Shown piece by piece: positions 25,792 through 33,680 of a stretch of 64,000 bases of DNA (positions within the stretch are counted from its first letter, which is position 1; each line of letters starts with the position of its first letter). The notes under the pieces are model-generated. The model was not told the DNA's origin and searched no databases. It worked only from the letters and a program-made list of their open reading frames with translations. Origin of the DNA: Spongorhabdus nitratireducens (lineage in GTDB: Bacteria; Pseudomonadota; Gammaproteobacteria; Pseudomonadales; Endozoicomonadaceae); contig CANDOC010000001.1 in the NCBI GenBank assembly GCA_947387575.1, positions 434,001-498,000 of the forward strand, read 5' to 3'. Both the position numbers and the translations under genes were made by a program.

Positions 25792-26565
25792 TCAAGCAAA
25801 TTTTGTGCCCTTTATGCTGTAGACCAATGGCATGTCTTTACCCTGATGTTGCAGGTAAAACCGCCCGGTCTCGCGTTGCTCCATGTTTTCAAAGCAGTTA
25901 TAGGGGCTGAACGGAAACTCATTCAGCTGTTCGATCATGATGCCTGCCTGTATCAGGGCATTGATAACATCACTGAGCGGATGGCCCCAGGTCATCAGGG
26001 TTGAAGTTTCACCGCTGCAGTTCTCGGTATAGGTGCCTTCCTCATCCACATCGGCCTGATCCTGATGAAAGTAGTCATAACCGGCCACCAGATCATAAAC
26101 CGGATGAAACTCGGCCATATAGAATCGACCGCCCGGCTTCAGTGCCGAGGCGACAGTTTTCGCCCATCGATTAATATCCGGCAGCCAGCAGATAGCGCCA
26201 AACGAGGTAAAGACAATATCGTACTGTGTCGTATTGTTTTCGCCGAAATCATAGACATCAGTACAAACAAATTCGGCGTTCAGCTGGGCTTTATCCCTGA
26301 GCTGGTTAGCCTGTTCAATGGCTAAAGGAGAAAGGTCAACACCCGTTACTTTGGCGCCCAGTCTGGCCCAGGACAGGGTATCAAGTCCGAAATGACACTG
26401 CAGGTGGAGCAGACTTTTTCCGGCAATATCTTTCAGTTCCGACGTTTCTATTTCCGTCAGAGTGTTGTTGCCGGCCAGAAAGCCTTCAACATCATAGAAA
26501 CGGGATGTGACGTGAACCCGGGTTCGTTTATCCCAGGCAGCCTGATTTATTGTTTTGTAATTCAT
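25792..26565 (-). CDS. Class I SAM-dependent methyltransferase
   Basis: The 257-residue protein carries SLLHLQCHFGLDTLSWARLG as motif I, VTGVDLSPLAIEQA as motif II and ALKPGGRFYMAEFHPVYDL after motif III, a layout shared by many small-molecule methyltransferases. The acceptor is unknown. The frame runs on to 26655, but that extension enters a mobile repeat; the ATG at 26565 starts the family fold (MNYKTINQAAWDKRTRVH), so it is preferred. The upstream ribosome site is weak. Confidence 0.8.
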   Translation of the reverse strand: MNYKTINQAAWDKRTRVHVTSRFYDVEGFLAGNNTLTEIETSELKDIAGKSLLHLQCHFGLDTLSWARLGAKVTGVDLSPLAIEQANQLRDKAQLNAEFVCTDVYDFGENNTTQYDIVFTSFGAICWLPDINRWAKTVASALKPGGRFYMAEFHPVYDLVAGYDYFHQDQADVDEEGTYTENCSGETSTLMTWGHPLSDVINALIQAGIMIEQLNEFPFSPYNCFENMEQRETGRFYLQHQGKDMPLVYSIKGTKFA

Positions 26566-26643
26566 GCCGGTATCCGGTCGTAATTCTGGTCTCGCATTGT
26601 CTATCAGGGCTGCAGTGGGCTCAAGCAGGCAGGTAACCTCTGA

Positions 26644-26803
26644 GAGCCTGTTCACAATCTTATCGCGGGCTACAAATGCCGATAAAAGCCCCTGATGCTC
26701 CGCTTTTTCTCGTTACATAGAACCACTATGCGCCTCGAAAAATCGAAGCATCAGGGGCTTTTCTCAACATTCTCGCTATCCGCGAAAGATTATGAACGGG
26801 CTC
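26644..26803. mobile_element. 160-bp hairpin MITE with IS5-like ends
   Basis: The element starts GAGCCTGTTCACAATCTT and ends with the reverse complement of GAGCCCGTTCATAATCTT, 16 of 18 matching. It is flanked by TGA on both sides (26641-26643 and 26804-26806), a 3-bp target duplication of the TNA type. The two arms pair along the whole length, including GCCCCTGATGCT with AGCATCAGGGGC and the central CATAG-AACCA-CTATG loop. It has no ORF. Ends and duplication resemble the IS5 group (IS1031 type), so a transposase supplied in trans is likely. It lies between a methyltransferase start and a small membrane-protein gene. Confidence 0.8.
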
Positions 26804-26887
26804 TGAATAGTAAAAATGGACACGTATGGCATTTGGTTATTTGATAGGGTTGCCATAATTTCGGAAGTTGTGAACGGGATTCACTTT

Positions 26888-27124
26888 ATGCAAGCCCTTA
26901 TTCTGGTGAACTTGCTGTTTGCACTGGTGCTGGGGATATTTCTTATCCTGCCTGTCACATCAAACTGGGCATGGCTGGTACTGATCGTATCCTGGTGTGT
27001 GGCTGAAGGCTGGCTGTCAAAGAATGCCAGCTTGCGCTGGTGGCATTTTGCCCTGTTGTTTTCAGTGCTGGGCTTGCTGGAGCTTGGCATTATTTTTTAT
27101 GCAGCAAACTGGTTAAGCTGGTAG
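26888..27124 (+). CDS. Small membrane protein, unknown function
   Basis: Translation from the ATG at 26888 gives 78 residues, almost all hydrophobic, with about three membrane segments (LILVNLLFALVLGIFLILP, NWAWLVLIVSWCVAEGWL, FALLFSVLGLLELGIIFY). The frame runs upstream to 26816 next to the MITE, but the later start avoids a polar leader and has CGGGA upstream. The 59-residue membrane protein follows 54 bases later. No family is recognised. Confidence 0.55.
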   Translation: MQALILVNLLFALVLGIFLILPVTSNWAWLVLIVSWCVAEGWLSKNASLRWWHFALLFSVLGLLELGIIFYAANWLSW

Positions 27125-27178
27125 TTGTATAGATAGCTTCGAAGTTAGCCAGAAAGATAGCTGCAAAGGTAGTAGACA

Positions 27179-27358
27179 ATGTTTTGGAAAATTATTGGCG
27201 TTTTCCTTCTGGCATGGGCCGGTTGGGATTTATATAACGGATATACCTACCTGTTTGAGCGGGTCTATCGCGATACATCACCGGGTTTGTACTGGACCGC
27301 CGTAACGGCCTGGACACTGCTAGGCATAAGTTGCTTTTTCTCATGGGATTCAAGATAG
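27179..27358 (+). CDS. 59-residue membrane protein
   Basis: A short frame from ATG at 27179 to TAG at 27358. It begins MFWKIIGVFLLAWAGWDLYN, a hydrophobic segment, followed by a polar middle (FERVYRDTSPGLY) and a second hydrophobic segment (WTAVTAWTLLGISCFFSW). AAAGG lies 8 bases before the start. It follows a 78-residue membrane protein gene on the same strand, so the two may be co-translated. No family is recognised. Confidence 0.55.
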   Translation: MFWKIIGVFLLAWAGWDLYNGYTYLFERVYRDTSPGLYWTAVTAWTLLGISCFFSWDSR

Positions 27359-27478
27359 AGTAGCTATCTTCTCATTACTGCGCAGTTGCCCCTCTGATCT
27401 GTATTCATCCTTGGCAAACAATGTGACTCATGCGAACATTCGCGGCTGTATTTTAGAGTGCATTGACAGGAGCTGAGG

Positions 27479-28624
27479 GTGCAGGTCAAAACCTGTCATG
27501 AATGCGGGCTGACACAAAAAACAGGAATAACGGCATCACGGTCTGCCCCCTGCAGGGTTCAATGTTGCCGCTGCCGAAGTACATTAATCAAATACCAGCC
27601 GAAGTTCGCGGCCCGGGCTTTGGGTTATGCCATATCCGGTCTGGTATTTCTGGTGATTGCCGCCAGCTTTTCCTTTCTTACCCTGACAGCAGCAGGGCGA
27701 GCCCAGTCAATTACTCTGTGGTCAGGGGTCGAAACTGTCTGGGCTCAGGGCTACCCGCTCCTGGCCGTGATTGTCGGTCTGCAGATTGTATTGATGCCGG
27801 CACTGTTGATGTTGCTGGTCATCTATCTCCTTTTACCTTATCACCTGGGTTTAAAACCACCGGCTATCGGCGCAAGACTGGGCGCATTACTGCAGCATAT
27901 GGCGGCATGGAATATGGCGGATGTGTTTCTGGTCGGGGTGCTGGTTGCTCTGGTGAAGCTGTCGGCTATGGCTATCGTGCTACCGGGTATGTCGTTTATT
28001 GCCTACTGCGGTTTTTGTGTCTGTCTGGTACTGGCGTTGACGACAATTGATTACCATACCCTGCTGCAATGGCTGGGAAATGCCGGTCACAACTCACATC
28101 ACTCAAGGCCTGATAAGCGAAGCCTGCAGCGTTGTTGGGCGCTGCTGCTGACAGCGGCCATCTGTTTTATCCCTGCCAACCTTTTGCCTATCACAATTAC
28201 CATCAGTGCGGGTCAGTCATCGCCCGGTACGCTGCTGGATGGTGTTATCACTTTATGGGGCATGGGATCCTGGCCGGTTGCCAGTGTGATCTTTTTTGCC
28301 AGTATCTTCGTGCCGCTGGCCAAAATCTTTTCCCTGACTTATCTCTGCTTCAGTGTCCAGTCTGGTATGACCACCCGGCAACAGGAGCGGACGTCATTGT
28401 ATCGGCTAACCGAGTTTTTCGGGCGTTGGTCAATGATTGATGTCTTTGTGGTGGCAATTCTGGTTTCTCTGGTGCAGTTCGGGAATCTTGTCGCGTTTTA
28501 TGTGGGGCCGGCCGTTATCGCCTTTTTTGCCGTGGTGATCCTGACCATGCTGGCGGCTGAAAGCTTTGATCCACGTCTTATCTGGAATCCGGCGCCTGAG
28601 GCCGGTTCGGAGAAATCAACTTGA
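27479..28624 (+). CDS. pqiA: PqiA-like (LetA-like) inner membrane protein
   Basis: The 381-residue protein has an N-terminal zinc ribbon (CHEC and later CCRC) and two PqiA domains with about eight membrane segments; repeated signatures are SITLWSGVETVWAQGYPLLAV and VITLWGMGSWPVASVIFFAS. PqiA works with the MCE protein PqiB and lipoprotein PqiC to move lipids between inner and outer membranes. The second domain normally begins with its own CxxC pair, but here the linker (HSSRP-type, before RSLQRCWALLL) lacks it. The start is GTG with AGGAG upstream. Its stop overlaps the PqiB start by 4 bases. Confidence 0.9.
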   Translation: MQVKTCHECGLTQKTGITASRSAPCRVQCCRCRSTLIKYQPKFAARALGYAISGLVFLVIAASFSFLTLTAAGRAQSITLWSGVETVWAQGYPLLAVIVGLQIVLMPALLMLLVIYLLLPYHLGLKPPAIGARLGALLQHMAAWNMADVFLVGVLVALVKLSAMAIVLPGMSFIAYCGFCVCLVLALTTIDYHTLLQWLGNAGHNSHHSRPDKRSLQRCWALLLTAAICFIPANLLPITITISAGQSSPGTLLDGVITLWGMGSWPVASVIFFASIFVPLAKIFSLTYLCFSVQSGMTTRQQERTSLYRLTEFFGRWSMIDVFVVAILVSLVQFGNLVAFYVGPAVIAFFAVVILTMLAAESFDPRLIWNPAPEAGSEKST

Positions 28625-30270
28625 GTAACATTGAAGTCGATGAGCCGCAGGCCCGGATTGTGACCGGTCAGCGGTTCTCAACGTTATGGGTATTGCCGCT
28701 GATTGCCCTGATCATTGCCGGCTGGATGGTGTGGCACCATTACTCGACCCTGGGACCTCGTATTACCATCCGGTTTGAATCCGCTGAAGGTATTGAGGCG
28801 GGTAAAACTGTTGTTAAATATCGCAATGTGGTCGTCGGTGATGTGATTCAGGTGCAGTTAACACCTGATCTGGAAGGTGTTGTAACCACTGTACAAATGA
28901 CAGCCGCCGGTCAGGACTTGCTGCATGATGAAAGTCAGTTCTGGGTTGTTCGCCCAAGGGTAACCGCGGAAGGGGTTTCCGGTCTGGGAACATTGCTGTC
29001 CGGTGCCTATATCGAAATCAACCCGGGGAAGGGACCTTTCTCTGTGAAAGCCTTTACCGGTAACGAGAAGCCGCCGGTTGCGGCGCCGGACGCCCCGGGC
29101 CTGAGAGTAGACCTTTACAGCCAGCGGGCAAACTCGCTCAATGTCGGAGACCCGGTTCTCTACAGTGGCTTTACCGTTGGGCGACTGGAGTCGATTGATT
29201 TTGATCTGAAAACCCGCAAGGTCCGTTATCAGCTCTTTATCAATGCCCCGTACAACCAGCTGGTCACTAACCAGACCCGGTTCTGGAATGCCAGTGGGAT
29301 CGAACTGAAGGCAGGCAGTGCAGGCTTTGAACTGAAGACAGGTAGCCTGGCTTCATTACTGAGTGGTGGCATTGCTTTTACAACGCCGCCGGATGCGCCT
29401 CCCGGTAAGGAAGTTCAGGACTATCACAGTTTTCAGTTGTTTGATGATTTCTCCAGTATTCGGGAAGCCGGCAGCTGGCAAGGTTTTAATTATTTATTGC
29501 TGGTCGATGCGTCGGTCAGGGGGCTGCAACCCGGAGCAACGGTCGAGTTTCGGGGTATCCAGGTCGGAGTTGTACGACGGATTGCGATTGACCTGATATC
29601 GGAAGGGATGGATGAAACCAACAGCGCTATTCCTGTACTGGTAACCATTCAGCCCGGGCGTATGGCTCCGGATGGCGAGCAGCTTAGTATGACCGAGATG
29701 AATAAGTACATTGCAAGCAGTGTCAAGGCCGGACTGAGAGCCTCCCTGAAATCAGGCAACCTGCTGACGGGTAGTCTGTATGTCGATCTGGATTACTATG
29801 CTGATGCAGGTGACAGCAATGGAACCCTGAATGAATATCGCGGCTATACCGTACTGCCGACGATTAAAGGCGGGCTTGGACATATTACCGAGCAGGTCAA
29901 TAGCCTGCTGACCAAACTGAACAAGCTGCCACTGGATAAAACCGTTACCGGACTGAACCAAACCCTGACCAGTGCAGACAAGAGCCTGAATCAGGTGACG
30001 GTGACCGTGAAAAAGCTGGAAACCCTGCTGGCAGATATCCAGGAAAAACAGCTGCCTGAAGAGTTGCAGCAAACACTGGGCACGTTGCAGGGAACCTTGG
30101 ACGACTATTCAGCTGAGGGTGAACTTTACAGTGAACTGCAGGCGACCATGGCCCAGCTCAAGCTGATGATCTGGCAGCTGCAGCCACTGGTACGGCAGTT
30201 GAATGAAAAGCCGGATAGCCTGGTGTTTGGTCGTGATCCCGCACCGGAACATAAGGAGTCGGTACAATGA
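28621..30270 (+). CDS. pqiB: PqiB-like MCE-domain protein
   Basis: The 549-residue protein has one N-terminal membrane anchor (LWVLPLIALIIAGWMVWHHY) and three MCE domains, visible as repeated blocks: ITIRFESAEGIEAGKTVVKY, DLYSQRANSLNVGDPVLYSG and ASVRGLQPGATVEFRGIQVG. The last 140 residues are helical and probably coiled coil (LNKLPLDKTVTGLNQTLTSA). MCE proteins form periplasmic rings or tubes that shuttle lipids. The TTG start overlaps the pqiA stop, and its stop overlaps the pqiC ATG, so the three genes are translationally coupled. Confidence 0.92.
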   Translation: MSNIEVDEPQARIVTGQRFSTLWVLPLIALIIAGWMVWHHYSTLGPRITIRFESAEGIEAGKTVVKYRNVVVGDVIQVQLTPDLEGVVTTVQMTAAGQDLLHDESQFWVVRPRVTAEGVSGLGTLLSGAYIEINPGKGPFSVKAFTGNEKPPVAAPDAPGLRVDLYSQRANSLNVGDPVLYSGFTVGRLESIDFDLKTRKVRYQLFINAPYNQLVTNQTRFWNASGIELKAGSAGFELKTGSLASLLSGGIAFTTPPDAPPGKEVQDYHSFQLFDDFSSIREAGSWQGFNYLLLVDASVRGLQPGATVEFRGIQVGVVRRIAIDLISEGMDETNSAIPVLVTIQPGRMAPDGEQLSMTEMNKYIASSVKAGLRASLKSGNLLTGSLYVDLDYYADAGDSNGTLNEYRGYTVLPTIKGGLGHITEQVNSLLTKLNKLPLDKTVTGLNQTLTSADKSLNQVTVTVKKLETLLADIQEKQLPEELQQTLGTLQGTLDDYSAEGELYSELQATMAQLKLMIWQLQPLVRQLNEKPDSLVFGRDPAPEHKESVQ

Positions 30271-30827
30271 ATGCAGGAATGAAAACAAGCACTGTTCTGA
30301 CCGCCGGTATGTTGCTGTTATTGCTGGCGGGCTGTGCCAGCCAGACTGCCAGACCTGTCTATCTGTTGCTGGGAGACTCGGCAGCTCAGGGCATCAGCAC
30401 CCAGCGTTCATTGAATAAGATCACCCTGACTGTTGCGCCTTATCTGGATCAGCCTCAACTGGCGATTGCTTCAGGCCCCAATCAGGTGCAGTTCAGTAAT
30501 GCTTATCTTTGGGCCGAACCGCTGTCTCTTTCTCTCACGGAGTTACTCCGGCAGAAGATAGAGGCTTTCAGAGATCGGTCAGCTGAAGCTGATCTCAATG
30601 CAGATATCAGAGTTTATATTCGCAGGCTGAATTTCAGTCCATCCGGCAGGGTCAGTCTGTCGGGAGAATACTCGCTGCATTGGGATAACAAACTGCTGGT
30701 AAAGCGTGGATTCAATCTGGGCAGAGACAGTGGTACTTCGAACTATCCGATCATGGTACCTGTGGTTGAACAGCTGCTGGAGCAGCTGGCAGCCGATATT
30801 TTTAAGGAACAACCACAGCAAAAATAA
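30267..30827 (+). CDS. pqiC: PqiC-like ABC-type transport auxiliary lipoprotein
   Basis: The 186-residue protein has a lipoprotein signal with lipobox LLAGC (Cys at residue 23) and the family core NKITLTVAPYLDQPQLAIAS and YLWAEPLSLSLTELLRQKIE. PqiC sits on the outer membrane inner face and docks with PqiB. It overlaps the pqiB stop by 4 bases. A second ATG at 30279 is possible, but the first is better placed for coupling. Confidence 0.9.
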   Translation: MNAGMKTSTVLTAGMLLLLLAGCASQTARPVYLLLGDSAAQGISTQRSLNKITLTVAPYLDQPQLAIASGPNQVQFSNAYLWAEPLSLSLTELLRQKIEAFRDRSAEADLNADIRVYIRRLNFSPSGRVSLSGEYSLHWDNKLLVKRGFNLGRDSGTSNYPIMVPVVEQLLEQLAADIFKEQPQQK

Positions 30828-30911
30828 ATTTTGAATCCAATCTCATCCTGGCTGCGTATACCAACACAAAGAATGTTGCGAATTTAAAATTAAAGAAGTC
30901 AGGTGAGAATA

Positions 30912-31556
30912 ATGAAACGTATCAAAGCTGTGTGGGCTGCTCCGGTAGTATTGGCATTGGCCGCAGGTGCGGGTATCAGTATTGCCGCATCCGGCAAGTC
31001 AGGATCCAGTGGGGAATCGCCGGAAACTGCAACGGCAATCTTTGCCGGGGGTTGCTTCTGGTGTACTGAATCTGACTTTGAACATGTAACCGGCGTAATC
31101 GAAGCGGTCAGCGGTTACACTGCCGGTGATGAAAAGCACCCGAGCTACCGTGATGTATCAGCCGGTCGCACCGGTCATACTGAAGCCGTAAAGGTTATTT
31201 ATGATCCGAAGAAGGTCAGCTACAGCAAACTGCTGGATGTGTACTGGCACAGCATTGATCCGACGGTAGAGAATCGCCAGTTCTGCGACAGCGGTACTCA
31301 GTACCGAACCGGTATCTACTACCAGGGTAAGGAACAGGAGATCGAGGCCAAAGCTTCTCTGACCGCATTGGAAAACAGTGGCAAGTTTGAAAAGATCTAT
31401 ACCGAAGTCCAGCCGCTGGGCGAGTTCTACCCGGCCGAGGATTATCACCAGAACTATTACAAGGTGAACCCGGTGCGTTACAAATACTACCGCTATCGTT
31501 GTGGCCGGGATCAGCGGTTGCAGGAAATCTGGGGTAAGGATGCTGGTAGATACTGA
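30912..31556 (+). CDS. msrA: Exported peptide-methionine (S)-S-oxide reductase
   Basis: The protein (214 residues from the ATG at 30912) has a signal-like N terminus (IKAVWAAPVVLALAAGAGIS) and the MsrA core: GGCFWCTESDFEHVTGVIEA with the catalytic Cys, SGYTAGDEKHPSYRDV, HTEAVKVIYDPKKVSY and EDYHQNYY. MsrA reduces methionine S-sulphoxide in proteins. The N-terminal leader suggests periplasmic repair rather than the usual cytosolic role. The ATG is preferred over a GTG at 30903 as AGGTGAG precedes it. A strong terminator follows. Confidence 0.93.
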   Translation: MKRIKAVWAAPVVLALAAGAGISIAASGKSGSSGESPETATAIFAGGCFWCTESDFEHVTGVIEAVSGYTAGDEKHPSYRDVSAGRTGHTEAVKVIYDPKKVSYSKLLDVYWHSIDPTVENRQFCDSGTQYRTGIYYQGKEQEIEAKASLTALENSGKFEKIYTEVQPLGEFYPAEDYHQNYYKVNPVRYKYYRYRCGRDQRLQEIWGKDAGRY

Positions 31557-31585
31557 TTTCTCTACATAGTCCTGTAATTGTCCTG

Positions 31586-31620
31586 AAAGAGCCGGATACT
31601 GAACTCGTATCCGGCTCTTT
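31586..31620 (+). terminator. Intrinsic terminator of msrA
   Basis: AAAGAGCCGGATAC pairs perfectly with GTATCCGGCTCTTT around a short loop, 30 bases after the msrA stop; the descending arm itself ends in T-rich sequence. Confidence 0.8.
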
Positions 31621-31698
31621 ATATCTGCAGCCGTAGAAAATTTCAGTGTCCCGGAAATACAAGACCGTTAAGCTGTTTTATTGGTCAAGGAAGCTTGG

Positions 31699-31717
31699 GT
31701 TATGTTATAACGTGGTC
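31699..31717. promoter_or_regulatory. Possible Zur operator of the zinc-uptake operon
   Basis: GTTATGTTATAACGTGGTC lies 55-75 bases before the first gene of the zrg-type operon. Its left half, ATGTTATAA, matches the gammaproteobacterial Zur box; the right half is weak. Position before zinc-uptake genes supports it. Confidence 0.35.
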
Positions 31718-31771
31718 TGATCAAATGACTGACAGCGATATACAGCTGTGACCTGAATATTTTCCGGATTC

Positions 31772-32155
31772 ATGACTGCCAGCCTTATTCTTACTCCATC
31801 AGACCACCAGCATCGACGGCCTCTGGCCTGGGTCATGTTGGTTATGTATCTGCTGGCGGTCTACTTCTCTGTCAGTCATACCCATCATGACCGAAGTCAG
31901 CATCAGGATTTCTCGGCCAGCAATACAATCAAACTCCAGCTGTCAGATGATACCGCAGGCCATTGGTCACCGGACGTTCATCATGCGGGCTGTACCCTGA
32001 TATCTCAGGCGCCGGACAGCCTGCTGAATTATTCCTCCAGCTGTAACTTGACGGCTGTTTTATACAGTTTTGAGCCATACCAGAGTCTTGATACCCCGAC
32101 ACCCACCAAGCGCCTGACCCGGGCTCCGCCTGAAGCCGTGTTTCATCTCGGTTAA
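31772..32155 (+). CDS. Small exported or anchored His-containing protein, first gene of the zinc operon
   Basis: I do not recognise this 127-residue protein. One hydrophobic segment (AWVMLVMYLLAVYFSVSHTHH, about residues 19-39) acts as a signal or anchor and runs straight into a His cluster (HTHHDRSQHQ). The rest is polar with two Cys. It lies 48 bases before the ZrgA-like gene in the same direction and behind a possible Zur site. The His-rich patch after the membrane segment suggests metal handling in the periplasm; that is inference from motif and context. Confidence 0.55.
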   Translation: MTASLILTPSDHQHRRPLAWVMLVMYLLAVYFSVSHTHHDRSQHQDFSASNTIKLQLSDDTAGHWSPDVHHAGCTLISQAPDSLLNYSSSCNLTAVLYSFEPYQSLDTPTPTKRLTRAPPEAVFHLG

Positions 32156-32203
32156 AAGTTTTATCTCAGTTAAAGCACAATCGATTTTGCTACAGGTGTC
32201 ATT

Positions 32204-32965
32204 ATGAAACGTTTTTCCCCTATGGCTGCGCTGGCGGCCAGTATTGCGCTGTCTGTTGCTTCCCTGAATGTATCCGCCGAGTCCGGCCGTCATGCTGATG
32301 CTCATATCCATGGTACCGGGCAACTCAATTTTGCTGTCGAAGGTAATCAGGTTTATCTGGAACTGGACACCCCGGGGTTTGATATTCTCGGTTTTGAAAC
32401 CCTGGCGACCGAAGAGCAGCATCACAAGCTGGAACAGGCACTGGAGCAGCTGAAACAAGCCAATCTCTGGGCATTTACTCCGGCGGCCAGTTGCAGCCTG
32501 AAACAGGTCAAGGTCAGCAGTAGTGCAGAAGAGCATGACGAGCATGAGTCTCACGCTTCTCACGATGACCATGAAGATCACGAATCGCATGATGGCCATA
32601 AGGAAGATCATCGCGGCAAGCATGACGATGATCATCATGACAAGCACCAGGAAGAGCATCACGGGCATGATGCGGATCACGGTGATCACAAAGAAGGTCA
32701 TCACGGTCATGACGCGGATCATGATGAACACAAAGAAGGTCATCACGATCATGATGTGGATCATGAAGAACATAAGGAAAGCGGCCATATGGATATTTCT
32801 GCAACCTATGTCTACGAATGCAGCAATATCAACAAGCTGACTTCTATTCGGACCCGTCTGTTTGAAACCTTTGAGCACAGTGAACAGCTGAAAGTGCAGG
32901 GCATTACTTCCAAAGGCCAGATGGCAGCGGTCATCAGCCGCGCCAAGCCGGAACTGGAGCTGTAA
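32204..32965 (+). CDS. zrgA: ZrgA-like (DUF2796) zinc-binding periplasmic protein
   Basis: The 253-residue protein has a signal peptide (LAASIALSVASLNVSAES), the DUF2796 N-terminal pattern HADAHIHGTGQLNFAVEGNQ, a very His/Asp-rich insert (about residues 107-190) and a C-terminal domain ending KGQMAAVISRAKPELEL. In Vibrio, ZrgA is part of the zinc-regulated zrgABCDE uptake system. The His-rich insert contains a 14-residue unit repeated three times. The ABC ATPase gene follows one base after the stop, so it is an operon. The DUF2796 assignment is strong; the zinc role is from family knowledge. Confidence 0.88.
   Translation: MKRFSPMAALAASIALSVASLNVSAESGRHADAHIHGTGQLNFAVEGNQVYLELDTPGFDILGFETLATEEQHHKLEQALEQLKQANLWAFTPAASCSLKQVKVSSSAEEHDEHESHASHDDHEDHESHDGHKEDHRGKHDDDHHDKHQEEHHGHDADHGDHKEGHHGHDADHDEHKEGHHDHDVDHEEHKESGHMDISATYVYECSNINKLTSIRTRLFETFEHSEQLKVQGITSKGQMAAVISRAKPELEL
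32645..32770 (+). repeat. 42-bp coding tandem repeat in the His-rich insert
   Basis: Three 42-base units start at 32645, 32687 and 32729, each encoding a 14-residue block such as HKEGHHGHDADHDE. Units two and three are nearly identical at the DNA level, so the copy number may vary between strains. Confidence 0.8.
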
Positions 32966-32966
32966 T

Positions 32967-33680
32967 ATGTCAGGCCACCTCCCGCCGGTCATTGAGCTGG
33001 ACAGTGTCGAATTCAGCTGGAAAGAAGGCATTCCGGTACTGGATATTCCCGAACTGAAACTGTATCCGCAGGAAAAAATCTTTATCCGCGGTCCTTCCGG
33101 TTCGGGCAAGACAACCCTGCTTGGCCTGCTGGGAGGTGTTATTACACCACAGCAGGGAACGGTCAATGTGCTGGGTCAGGATCTGGCGGCAATGTCCGCA
33201 GCGCAGCGGGATCATTTCCGGGCTGACCAGATCGGTTTTGTGTTCCAGCTGTTTAATCTGATTCCTTACCTGTCTGTAATTGAGAATGTGGTTCTGCCGC
33301 TGGGGTTTGCGCCCCGTCGACAGCAGAAGGTCAGTGAAAGTGGTCGCACTAATCAGCAGGAAGCACTGCGACTGCTGCAACATCTGGGGTTAGATGATCC
33401 GCAACTGTTGCAGCGTCCGGTAACTGAACTCAGTATCGGTCAGCAGCAGCGGGTAGCCGCAGCGCGGGCGCTGATTGGCAGTCCCGGGCTGGTGATTGCC
33501 GATGAGCCAACGTCAGCACTGGACAGTAATCTGCGAACCGCATTTATCCAGCTGTTGTTTGATGAATGTCAGGCAACAGGCAGCACGCTGGTGTTTGTCA
33601 GCCATGATATGGCGCTGGAATCACAGTTTGACCGCTCTATCGATCTGCAGCAGCTCAACCTGGCAGGGGAGGTGGCCTGA
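32967..33680 (+). CDS. ABC transporter ATPase of the zinc-uptake operon (LolD/MacB type)
   Basis: The 237-residue ATPase has Walker A (GPSGSGKTTLLGLLGG), a Q loop (FVFQLFNLIPYLSVIENV), signature LSIGQQQRVAAARAL, Walker B (LVIADEPTSALD) and the H loop (VFVSHDM). It belongs to the LolD/MacB class, which usually works with FtsX-like permeases such as the next gene. In Vibrio the zrg operon carries the same kind of pair. Spacing to the upstream gene is one base and it overlaps the permease ATG, so the genes are coupled. Confidence 0.9.
   Translation: MSGHLPPVIELDSVEFSWKEGIPVLDIPELKLYPQEKIFIRGPSGSGKTTLLGLLGGVITPQQGTVNVLGQDLAAMSAAQRDHFRADQIGFVFQLFNLIPYLSVIENVVLPLGFAPRRQQKVSESGRTNQQEALRLLQHLGLDDPQLLQRPVTELSIGQQQRVAAARALIGSPGLVIADEPTSALDSNLRTAFIQLLFDECQATGSTLVFVSHDMALESQFDRSIDLQQLNLAGEVA

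Noticed and set aside
26565-26655. Longer N terminus for the methyltransferase
   Set aside because: The extension reads into the inverted-repeat mobile element and lacks family sequence.
30903-30912. GTG start for msrA
   Set aside because: The ATG nine bases later has the AGGTGAG ribosome site at better spacing and starts the exported leader.
32645-32770. Regular 42-bp repeats that might suggest a CRISPR-like array
   Set aside because: There are no spacers, the units are adjacent, in frame and encode a His-rich metal-binding segment of ZrgA.
32060-33166. Long 368-residue frame on the minus strand across the zinc operon
   Set aside because: It is antisense to the His-rich ZrgA gene and the ABC ATPase start. 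Its Met/Val/Ile-rich repeats are the mirror of His/Asp codons, and the sense genes have strong family matches.
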